Shown here: positions 51,601 to 62,219 of the stretch, one piece after another | Layout of the letters: each line of letters opens with the position of its first letter | Position numbering within the stretch: position 1 is the stretch's first letter | Source of the DNA: Moringa oleifera | Taxonomy: Eukaryota; Streptophyta; Magnoliopsida; Brassicales; Moringaceae | Direction: 5' to 3' | Assembly (NCBI GenBank): GCA_021397835.1 | Contig: JAJFZO010000229.1 | Span: 2,976,001 to 3,040,000 of the forward strand | Length of the DNA stretch: 64,000 nt | The notes under the pieces: model-generated | The model's database searches: none | What the model was told of the DNA's origin: nothing | What the model saw: the letters and a program-made list of their open reading frames with translations, nothing else | Program-made: the position numbers and the translations under genes

Positions 51601-52942
51601 TGATTTTCTGATGTCTCCTCTATGATTGACACAACTCAGGACTTACTGAAACTGGAAACGCTCCAAGATGAGCTTGCGGAGCGTTATGGGAGTCAGCCAA
51701 CCTTTGCACAATGGGCTGCTGCAGCTGGAGTTGACCAGAAAACCCTTAGAAAGCGCTTAAACTATGGGATTCTTTGCAAAGACAAAATGATTAAAAGCAA
51801 CATACGACTTGTTATTTCAATCGCAAAAAATTATCAGGGAGCTGGGATGAACCTCCAAGATCTTGTTCAGGTATTTGATTTCCTTTGTATGCGGATGAGC
51901 AAGTAAGATCATTCTCAATATAAACGAGTCAAAACTGTAGGAGGAAAAAAGAAACAAGGACAAATAAAGGGAACTCTTTTGGAACTGTTAGCTTTTGATT
52001 CTTGTAATACCTAAATCTCTCTAGTGAACTTGTAGGAAGGATGTCGAGGCCTTGTACGAGGTGCAGAGAAGTTTGATGCTTCAAAAGGTTTCAAGTTCTC
52101 AACCTATGCTCATTGGTGGATTAAACAGGCTGTTCGGAAGTCTCTCTCTGATCAGTCTAGGACAATTCGATTGCCAGTAAGCTCCACTCCAATATTCTGG
52201 TTATTCCTCTCAGAATCTAAGATCAATAAATTTCCTTTTGAATTCAATGGCAGCATTTCTTCTGGTAAATAATGTTATAAATTGATGAGGTTATTTTGGG
52301 ATGAGAGAATGTAACGTTCTTCCTTTTCCAATATGTTCGGTTTTTTGCAGTTTCACATGGTGGAGGCAACCTACAGAGTGAAGGAGGCTAGGAAGCAATT
52401 GTACAGTGAAAATGGTAGACAGCCTGACAATGAAGAAGTTGCAGCAGCAACAGGTCTCTCAATGAAGAGATTAACTGCTGTTTTGCTCTCTCCTAAGGCT
52501 CCGAGATCACTTGACCAGAAGATTGGGATCAATCAGAATCTTAAACCTTCGGTGGGTCTTATTACTATTCTAACATCAATCTTTCTTTTGCAAACTTTTG
52601 GGAACCTCAATTCATTTTATTTTTATTAGCTTTTATGATGTGTTCGCATATCTTTCACAGGAAGTTATTGCAGATCCTGATGCAGAAACAGCGGAAGACA
52701 TTCTTGTCAAGCAATTCATGAAGCAAGACCTGGAGAAGGTGTTGGACACTCTCAATCCAAGGGAGAAGCAGGTCATCAAATGGAGGTTTGGGATGGAGGA
52801 TGGTAGGATGAAGACATTGCAAGAAATTGGGGAGATGATGGGCGTGAGCAGAGAGAGAATACGACAGATTGAGTCATGTGCATTCAGAAAGCTGAAGAAC
52901 AAGAAGAGAACCAAACATCTGCAGCAGTATTTGGTTGCATAA
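48604..52942 (+). CDS. SIG2: Plastid RNA polymerase sigma factor SIG2 (7 exons, 577 aa)
   Basis: Exons: 48604-48700, 49938-50128, 50678-51268, 51640-51870, 52036-52176, 52351-52551 and 52661-52942; all are GT-AG and in phase, giving 577 residues, close to Arabidopsis SIG2. It directs the plastid-encoded bacterial-type polymerase to promoters, notably of chloroplast tRNA genes such as tRNA-Glu. Residues 1-100 or so form a presequence and variable region ([16 protein letters not shown] start); an Ala-rich stretch ([20 protein letters not shown]) opens exon 3. Sigma region 2 spans exons 4-5 with [18 protein letters not shown] and [20 protein letters not shown], region 3 is in exon 6, and the region-4 helix-turn-helix [19 protein letters not shown] is at about 537-555. 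The first ATG after the leader is used. It is divergent from SWIB, with LHP1 downstream on the same strand. No defect is seen. Confidence 0.95.
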
Positions 52943-53738
52943 GCCCCAGGAGGCCCAAGAATTAGATGCCTGGTTCCTGAAGAACTGGCTTCCCGCTTGT
53001 ACTTTGAGGCTGAAAGTGCTTGTTCTTCCAGTTTTCAGTCACTCTGGAACATGCTTGTGCATAGAAACCAAATTTTTTGTATGGAGCATCTTCCCATCAA
53101 TTTATTCAAAGAGACAGAAGAGAAAGTTTCTATTGAAACACATTTCCTTCAAATTGTGGGATTAATGTCTCATGGAGAGTAACAAAAAAAATATTGAAAA
53201 GAGGTGAAAGAGGAAAAAAAGAATGGAAATTGATGAACTAAAAGCACTTCCCCATTCATTACCAATACAGTGTTTCTGTCAGTTCATTTGTAAATCTGTT
53301 CTGCAAATTTTTTTTTTTTCCCTTTTTGCAATGAGGTATAAACTAGGTATAATGGTGTTAAAGATAAAATCACGAGGAGTTTGACTTTATCTTACAAGCT
53401 TATCAAGAGAAATTTGTTATTTTTTAGATAAAAAAACTTATCAAAAACTTATTTTTATCACAGTGGACTGAACATGTGTGTGCTAATCTATATTATCCAC
53501 CTCCATAAGAATTGATTACCGTCTCAGCAAATCAACTAATAAATTTAATTTAAAAATATATTTTATTTTTAAATTAAAAATATTACATAAATCAAATCAA
53601 TAGAACATCGAAATTTTTTTTTTTTGAGATATATATTTTGAAGATTAATCCCCACCTGTTTCGTCAATGTTGGTGATGATTTATTATAGTAATTTGTCTT
53701 TTTGATCAACTCTTTTTAAGCATTTTGGATCTTATCCT

Positions 53739-53939
53739 GTGACTTTTTATCATATTCTCTTTCTGTCCAAAGCAAGAGATTATTTGGTGGTTCCCATTTT
53801 TAAGTTTGTGCCTCATCCATGGGATGAGCGCTTCGAGGAGGGCCGGCAACATTGTGGTGCTAAGGAGTCTCCTTGTCTCGAGGAGTTGTCCTTTGTGCTT
53901 ATGTCAAAAATTTTTTTGTACTTAAAGACAATCATGTAG
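53739..53939 (+). other. Coding-like island downstream of SIG2, unassigned
   Basis: About 120 bases (53790-53910) have balanced composition and an open plus-strand frame including the peptide FVPHPWDERFEEGRQHCGAK. There is no start context, splice site or family match that I recognise. It may be a fragment of an old gene or retro-element. Confidence 0.25.
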
Positions 53940-56193
53940 ATATTTAATTTTTCTTAAATTCGTTTAGATAAAATGTTCGATAATTAAGATTAAAGATTAA
54001 AAAATAATAATTATTACTTATTTAATTAAAATTAAAAAAATTCAAGATGTTGCAACATTACTGCAATAAGGCACAATGGTTAAATAATTATTAACTAAAA
54101 AATATTTTAATTAAAAATAATTCAATATTTAATTATTTTTATAAAAATAATAAAACAATGATGTTAAATTAACTAACTAATTAAAGAACGTGAATAATTC
54201 AAATTGAACTTATAATTAATTTTTACCGTAATTAAGTAACTTGCATATTCTCTTAGAGTTTAAAGAAATCAAAGTTACCTAATTCTCTTTTTAACTTTTA
54301 CAAAACTATTAGAAATTGGAACTCTCATCTTATTGCCTTTGGTAGTTCATTTATTAATCAATTTTTTATTGTCATTTCAATCATCAAGATAGATTTGAGT
54401 TTGAATTAAATTCAAGCTCATATACAAACATCTTGAATTTAATATATTTCGATTGATGGTATACTCTTATTGTACACCAATTGTGAAAAATTGCATAATA
54501 ATAATTTACTTGTCTATAACAACGAGAACTAAAAATAATTTACACTATTTTTACCATTGTAAGAGATTTCGTTGTCTTTATGTAAATAATTTTCAAGCTT
54601 GATGATGACGAACTTTTTTTTAGATAACAATTGATATATCTGACCAAGTTTTAAAGATTAAATTTAAGATGAGGTACTCATTTATCTAACATTAATATTA
54701 AAAGATTTAAGCCAATCTTCTTAATCAAAAGTTTAGTTCCTATTTATAATGAAAGAAATAACAAAATCAAAGGCAAAAGAGAAAAAAGATAAAGCTAATT
54801 TTTGAATGAATTCCAAGAAAATTTTTAGTTTTTAGTCTTGATCTTACATTCTTGGATCTTTCCTTACCTATCTTCCTCTTTCTTTGTTCTTCTTCCTTTC
54901 ACTTTTTAGTATATATCTTTTTTTAGAGTTTATTTCTTATCTCTTATTGGTATTTATCTCTTTTTTTTTTTTGATATTATCTCTTTTTAGTGCTTATCTC
55001 TTTCTATTATCTATCTATTTCCAAAAGTAATATTTCAAATCTTCTTTTTATATCCAAAGACTTATGAAAACTAACAAAAACATAATTTGGTGAAATTTAT
55101 AAAGCTCTGATGTTAGAGTTGACTTTTTGTTATTAGCACTTCGATCCAAGTCTCCTCTTTATACCTAAAGACTTATAAAAACTAACAAAAGTATAATTTC
55201 GTAAAATCCTTGACTAAAGCTATACTGCTAGAGTCAACTTTTTGTTGATTTTTTCTTTTTATTTTTTTTCAAAATAATAACTACAACAAATAAACACAAA
55301 AATAAATTAAAAATTTTTAATTAACAAAACAAATAACAAGTAATGTTTAGTAAAACTTACTCATTAATGTGTTATAAAATCATATATGCCACACCAAAAT
55401 TTAAGTTCAAATCAAAGATTAGCTATCCCAAATAAAGAAATCGATGTGAAATGAGATAGAAATCAAAAAGATAGATCTTTTCTCACAACATTAAGAGGAA
55501 TGAGAAAAGATTAAATGCTTTTAGCACGTGTGAGGAATATTATAGTAAATAGGGTTAGGGACATTGAAGTACTAAAAACAAACACATTTATGTCCAATTT
55601 TCTATGGAAAGAAAAAAAAAAGACAAAAGGACTAATTTTCTCATTGACTAAATGTAAGTTTTTTTTTTTTTTTACAAGAAGAAGATAGTATTGCAAATTA
55701 ATTTAAAGAATCATTGTTGAGGTAACATTAGTTTTATCAAATTTATTTATTGATTTTAAATTTATTATATAAATTTATATTGTATTATTGTAATTTTAGA
55801 TTTAAAATTAGTAATTGATATTGAAATGTTAGTTTGTAAATTAGTAAATGAATCGATATTGTAATATTGACACTTTAACAATCAAATTTACATCAATTTC
55901 TTTTACATTTAAAGATTTTGAATTTAATGAATGGTTTTTAATTCAAAAAATTTAGATTGTTAATTGGTATAATGATTAAATATTATAATGTTAGCATTTT
56001 AAAATTAAAAAATAAAGTGAATTAATTTTTGTGTTGTGTATTAAGTGAATTTTAGACATAAATGTTAGATTTTATTTTTAGAAATCTAAGTTGATCAACT
56101 ATAAACAATTGAATGTTTGTAAAATGTCAATATAATTTGACTAATTTTTGATTTAATTAATAGTTTGTTATATTAGTTTATCAATTGACAAAA

Positions 56194-56198
<5 letters not shown>

Positions 56199-56224
<26 letters not shown>
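56199..56224. repeat. (AT)13 microsatellite
   Basis: An uninterrupted AT run lies in the SIG2-LHP1 spacer. Confidence 0.9.
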
Positions 56225-56227
<3 letters not shown>

Positions 56228-56819
56228 AATGTTAACACTTTTAACTGACAGAGGAATGATATCTCATACTCGAAAATAAGTTTTCATATAATTATTTGTA
56301 TGAATGATGTAATTATTGAAAATTTCAATTATACTAACTTTTTTTTTCATATGTATAATTAATGGATATTGATACCTATACTCAGTTCGATCCTGATGAG
56401 ATCAAGAAAGAGATGGGTTGCATATGTGAAGCATCATGTTAGTACAAACTTCTGGTAAAAGTGTAGGACTTATGCTTCAAATTTTATAAATACATGATAG
56501 AGTTCTTAAGAATTGAAGTATTTATATTTCAACTTACATAGTAAAAATAATATTAGTTTATAAATTGTTTCTTCTCAGATGTTTCATATATAATTGAATA
56601 TTTTTTTGAATGCAAATTATGATTCATTACAGTTTAAAAACAGTAATAAAGATGTGCCATGTTGAGTGTATTGTGAAGGAAGAAGTGATGAAAGGGTGAT
56701 AGATTAGATGGAAGTACATGGGTGGTATTGAAATAATTGCCTTAATATATATGTCAAATGTAAGTTTTTGAGAAGGAAGTTTTTAAGTGTTATATTTGAA
56801 GTGTGTCAATAGAATAAAT

Positions 56820-57070
56820 CTTGGTGTGTTTTATTATTGAAATTTAGATAGATGAAATCCTATATGAAAAAGAATTGATGTCTTAATATGTAGTAGGAAT
56901 AAAACGTATTGGTATCTTAATGGAAGTGATATGTTGGTGTGTTGATGGAATTGGTATGCTCATAGAATGTTTATATGAAGAAGAATTGAAATATTAGTGT
57001 ATTTTATTTATTACATAAAAATTTTATGGATGAAACTTTTTATTTACAAGATATTTAGTTCGTCATTATT
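56820..57070. repeat. Interspersed repeat, copy 2 (inverted relative to 20141-20330)
   Basis: It contains GAAGAAGAATTGAAATATTA, GTGTATTTTATTTATTA and TTTATTTACAAGATAT in an order that mirrors the reverse complement of 20141-20330. An internal, looser duplication of the same phrase begins near 56825 (GTGTGTTTTATTATTG...AAAAAGAATTGATG). Confidence 0.45.
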
Positions 57071-58817
57071 TGTAAATATAAAAAAATATGAATTTTATAG
57101 AGAAAAATCTTTGTTTAAAAAAACTTGGATTATTAAAAATATTAATAATAATTAAATAATTATCATTTCAATTTTTATTTGATATTAATTAAAAAATTGA
57201 TTAAACTTTTATCATTTCAATTTTAATTTTTATTATATATTGTTATTATTTTTAAAATAAAAATAAAAATGAAAAATGAAAAAATAATCTTTATTCATGA
57301 CCTTAAGAGAATAGTAATAAAGAGTTACTAATAAAAAATATTTAAATATTTAATAAATAATTAAATAACTTTATCTATAATTTTATTAAAAGTGTAGATA
57401 AAAAATATTTAACAAGTAATTAATAAAATTAATAAAAATTAATTTTTTATTATAAATAGACTAATTGAAGATTTTAGAATTGATAATAAATGTGTTAATT
57501 AATTAATTATGAATTATTTTATCTACTAACAACGGTGTCAAAGAATTATGAATTATTTTATTTTTTATTCACAGTAATAAAGATGTTAATGAATTGTGAA
57601 TTATTCTATCATATATTTACAGTTTAAATTTAAGATTAAAATTATTTTTATTTATTTTTGTTTATATTAAAATAATTTATATTTTTATAATTATGAATAA
57701 AAACTTTTTTAAACGTTAAAAAATAAAAATTTATTTTATAGTAGGGAAAGAAAAATTATTGGTCACTATGACATTGACCAACGGATCAATAACAATCCTT
57801 TATATAGCATGCTGCTCAACAATTAAATTGAATAACAAAAATATCGTTAATTTTTTGTAATCGATTCAGTTAAGGTCTAAATTGAAACAAATTAAAATTT
57901 TAAAGTCAAAATCAACTAAATTAAAGCAACAACGTTTAAATTGAAATCATAATAAAGTTTAAGTTTTTTTATATTTATCTTAAACTAAATTATATTTTTT
58001 ATTTGCATTATTTTCCTTTCTACTAATTTACTTGTTTTTTTATATATATTGTGTTATTAAATATATTCCAACGGGTAACACTCTTTTGTAATTCTTTTAC
58101 CTAAATGTTTATCAATGTCTCTTTATTAATAAAGATCACATGTTGTTTTTCTTCTTCTTTTTTTTTTTCTGTTTTTGAAAAATATTTTTCCTTGACATTT
58201 AAAATTAATCATGATATTAAAGTATTCAAATAGAAAGTAGAGTTGAAAATAATTGATGCATGAAATATGACTAAAGATCAATGGTTTTTTTAATTGGCAA
58301 ACCTATAAAATTAAAAATAAAAGTGAACACTAATTAACTATAAGGCAACCAATTAGAAAGGATGCAACTTTTCTTGACCAAAGATTATATTTTATAACAT
58401 CAATGGTTTACCATTTTTGGGTTAAGATATCAAGTTTAAAAATTTAAATTTATTTATTTATTTGTTATTTGAATTTTCAATATATTTTATTTTTTATTTA
58501 AAAATAATTGAAAGTTTGTTTTCTTAATAAGAAACACCAAGACATTAGTCATGGTTATTGCTACAATAGGTTTGGATCAAAGAATCACAAAGTGAGCTTA
58601 GGAAATTTTGAAATGAAGTTGTAGTTAGAAAAACTTTCATGATTTTGGTTATTAATGCATTTGAATCTTGATGATCATTGAATTCAGAGTGAAGTTTAAT
58701 AGATTGGACCATGATTAGATCAATTAAATTAGAGCTTTTCCATCGAATGAACAAGTTTTAAAAAAAGTAGATAGATTTTCGACATTCAAGTCAGTATATG
58801 AAGTTCTAGTAAGTATC

Positions 58818-58838
58818 TATATATATATATATATATAG
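58818..58838. repeat. (AT)10 microsatellite
   Basis: A short AT run lies in intergenic DNA about 1.1 kb upstream of LHP1. Confidence 0.9.
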
Positions 58839-59475
58839 CAATCGTTTTCTGAGTTTGGGTTGAAATTTCTCTTGTTGCATAATTGAAAATGTTAATTATA
58901 TGTTTAATTTTGAATAATAAGTGTTTTAAATAGAATAATAATTATTTTTTTTGTAAATATGAGTTTTACTGATTTTTAAAAAATAAAAAAATTTATAATT
59001 TATTATATTAATGTATGATAACAAATAAATAAATAAATATACGAAATCTTAACCATTGATTTTGTTGAATTATTACGTGTCAATATGATTTAAAAAAGTA
59101 ATACAAGTTGGATTAGCATAAGATCTTTATCTAATTATTAATTAGTTTGATTTGCACGATCTGATCCTATTCGTTGATTTAAATATCTTTCTTAATAAAT
59201 AGATATTTTCTTTATTTAGCTCTTGAGATGAATCTTATTTGACTCTGACTCTGACTGTATTTTATTGAGATATTGTTGTTGAGCTATTTTGATTGAAACA
59301 CACACATTTTTTATTGATTAATAAATATTTATAAATATTATTTTTATTATTTATTATTTATTTTACTTAATAAACATAATAAATATTAAGTAAATAAGCA
59401 AAAAAAATAAAAATTATAAATTGGTGCCAAATTACAAGAATAAAAGAAAGCTGTAGAATGGGGAGTACTAGCTTT

Positions 59476-59929
59476 TTTATAAAAGAGAAAATAAAATACA
59501 AGAAAATAGGAGAGGATTCCAATTGATGAGGATTCGGGTTGGATAATTTTCTCGGGTCATGCCCAACTTCGCCTCACACGGATCTCGTTTTCTCTGTCTG
59601 GAAGCTCAGAAAAACGGCACTGCGTGTCAAGTCAGGTCAGGTCGGCTCCTTGCAAGCTGCAACAAAGAACACTGAAAAAAACGCTCTCTCTATCTCTCTC
59701 TATAGCTGTTACCAGCTGAGGTACGGACGCCAGAAGCACACACTATCATCTCTGATTTCCAGTAGAAAGAGGGGAAAAGAAAAACAGAAAAGAACAGAAA
59801 TCCTCCAGAAAAGCAGACCCATAAAGCATCCTTTCTTTTCTTGAGGGATTAAGAACCCTGGTCGCTTTTTACCCATTTTCTTATGTGTGTCTCTGTTTGT
59901 ATTAAGAGAGCCAACTATAGAAAGGGGAA
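59476..59929 (+). promoter_or_regulatory. LHP1 core promoter and 5' UTR
   Basis: A TATA-like TTTATAAAAG at 59476-59485 is followed by about 400 bases of less AT-rich leader with a CTCTCTCTATCTCTCTCTATAG pyrimidine block around 59683-59705. The leader has open frames (for example 59539-59844), which may act as upstream ORFs but have no recognisable domain. It runs without an obvious intron into ATG 59930. Confidence 0.5.
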
Positions 59930-62219
59930 ATGAAAGGAGGCGGAGGGAAGAAGAAGAATCAAGCGCCAAACGATAGTTTAGAAGCGGGCATTGCAGTAGA
60001 GAACAATAGGAGAAGTTTAGATATGAGCAACACCGACAAAAATTATCTGTTACCTCGTGGTATTGGTGATGATCAGTGTAAAGGGAATGTAGAGGGAAAA
60101 ATCAGGGAGAAAGGAAAAGAAGAGGAAGGAAACAGAGAGGAGGAGGAGGAGGAGGAAGAAGAAGAAGAAGAAGAGGGAGAGGAACAAGAGGGCAAGGAAA
60201 GAGAGGACGTTCAAGAAGAGAGGCCGAAACTCGCTGAGGGGTTTTTTGAAATCGAAGCTATTCGCCGTAAAAGGGTCAGGAAGGTATGTTCTTCTCTTTG
60301 TTTTTTTTTTCTCTTTTTACCTCTTTAATCGAATCTTAATTTTTCGGCACTTTCTCTGTAACCAAACTATGGCTTAAGAATGGAAGCAAGCAAATACTTA
60401 GTATATTGACAAGCCAATGGGCCTCTTAAATTTAAATTTATGTACGTGAATGGGTCTTGTATTGTGCTTCATGGGGCTTCTATGATGGCTTCTCTATGAT
60501 GATGAGGATTTCTTCCAGTATTTTGCTATATCTACAGTTATAAGAAACAAAGAAGAAAGAAAAATGCTACAGACATGACTGCTTTTTGCATCCCCCATTT
60601 TTCTTAACGAATTGAGTCATTAGTTGTGGCATAGAAGAAATTGACTGCTTTTGTAGTTTATTTCTGCTGTTCTTTTGTCTGATAATCATTTTATTTTTCT
60701 GTGTATGTTATGTTGGTTGCTGTCTCTCCTAAATATTGCAAAAAATAGGGTCAGCTCCAGTATCTAATTAAATGGTGAGTTCCCTTTCTCAATCCTGTCC
60801 TGTAAAATTTCACATTAGTATAATGAAATCTTTTGTTGGTTCTCCTTTTGGTATCAGTTCTTTACTGCTGTTGACTCAATGGTAGAAGTGGTATCAAATC
60901 AGTTAACTCAAATTATTTATTCTGGTTGCTTTCTTTTATCATTGTTATTTATGATCATTACTATTTTCACTTTTGAAGGCGGGGATGGCCAGAAACAGCC
61001 AACACTTGGGAGCCATTGGAGAACCTCCAGGCTTGTTCTGATGTTATTGATGCATTTGAGGAAAGGTAAGACTCTCTACTTCTCCCTTTGTTTTCCATAT
61101 TCTGTTTGGTTACTGAAAACTCAAATCAAAAGAAAAGTATTCATTTTTTCATAATGAGAACTTATTGTTGATCTTTTCTAGTTTATTTATTTATCCGGGA
61201 TTATCTTAGATTACATCAACAAGCAGGCAGATATGATTTTAGCCGATTATAATTTGTCTAGCTAATTTGACATCTTTTGTAATCCTGGGAATTAAGGGTT
61301 ATATACCAATGTGAAACATTTAAGTCATCCTTTTCTTGCCCTGGGTTTCCGTGCTAATCAAACGTGCTACTGAAAGTCAATAGCTGTACAAATACAATCT
61401 GCTATATTCTTCAGGGGACTATATTCACTTCCCTTTGTTTCCTTCAAGCTTGCGATCAGGAAAACATAGTCGAAAGCGCAAACGCAAGTATGGGGGTTCT
61501 CATTCTCAACCAAAGAAGAAGCAACCACGTTCTACTGCTACTGCACATAACACAGCCGGAGTTGAAATCAGCATTAGTGATAACTCTCCTTTCTCTGTTC
61601 TGAACAACTCGAGTCTTGCTGATACCCCTATTTCAACTCAATTTGTGGGCTCAAGCCATGAAGGAGAGAATAATGGAAGTATTAACAATGTCAAAACATC
61701 CAACCGAGTCGATGAGAATGGCACTGGCAATGGTCCAAAACAAGTTAGTGAGAGGAAAGAGGAAAATGAGTATGATCCCAAGCTAAGTGAACTTAGAGGA
61801 ACAGTGTCTTACAATGAGGTCAGTGCTGATAAGCTTGCATTAAAGTTCCAAGACAGTAATGCCTCTGAAGGTGGTGACCCTGCAAACGGGTTTCCCAAGG
61901 TCAATCGTCTGGAATCAGCTCCAGGTAATCGCTGCACGGGAGCTAAGAGAAGGAAGTCCGGTTCTGTGAAGAGATTTAAACAAGATCCGTCCTCTTGTCC
62001 ATCTCTTTTCTCACAGAATTCAACACCGAATGTCACTGTGGGCTCTGGTGGTGCAATTGTGCCACTTGGATTTGAAAATGCTGGTTTTACAAGTAACAAT
62101 TCAAGTCAGAACCCCGAGATTGATGATTACAGTATCATGAAGATTGTCAAGCCAATTAGCTTTTCAGCATCTGCATCAGACAGTCTTCAAGATGTGTTGG
62201 TGACCTTTCTGGCACTGAG
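59930..62219 (+). CDS. LHP1: LIKE HETEROCHROMATIN PROTEIN 1 / TFL2, chromodomain protein (4 exons seen, 3' end outside window)
   Basis: Exons 59930-60283, 60749-60774 (26-nt microexon), 60979-61065 and 61449-62219 are GT-AG and in phase. They encode 412 residues and two bases of the next codon, against about 445 in Arabidopsis. LHP1 reads H3K27me3 and maintains Polycomb silencing of genes such as FT in the nucleus. Features: a run of 13 Glu (about 60138-60180); a chromodomain at about 104-155 ([36 protein letters not shown] split over exons 1-3); a basic RKRKRK signal after it; a long Ser/Asn-rich hinge; then the opening of the chromoshadow domain, [20 protein letters not shown] and TFLAL. 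The chromodomain aromatic cage has Phe106 where Tyr is usual. The last exon or exons, finishing the chromoshadow domain, lie beyond position 64000. Identification is secure. Confidence 0.95.

Larger units (their letters stand above)
52943..59475. other. Intergenic region between SIG2 and LHP1
   Basis: The first 350 bases or so look like the SIG2 3' UTR. The rest is AT-rich and gene-poor, with stops in all frames. Features are a balanced-composition island at 53739-53939, a repeat copy at 56820-57070, (AT)n tracts at 56199-56224 and 58818-58838, and a short coding-like stretch near 56363-56440 (MDIDTYTQFDPDEIKKEMGC) that is cut short by a stop. The Arabidopsis block has, as I recall, a TIR-NBS-LRR gene before LHP1; I see no trace of one here. 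Confidence 0.55.

Noticed and set aside
59539..59844. 101-codon frame in the LHP1 leader as a separate protein
   Set aside because: It has no recognisable domain, lies wholly in the probable 5' UTR and overlaps pyrimidine tracts; at most it is an upstream ORF.
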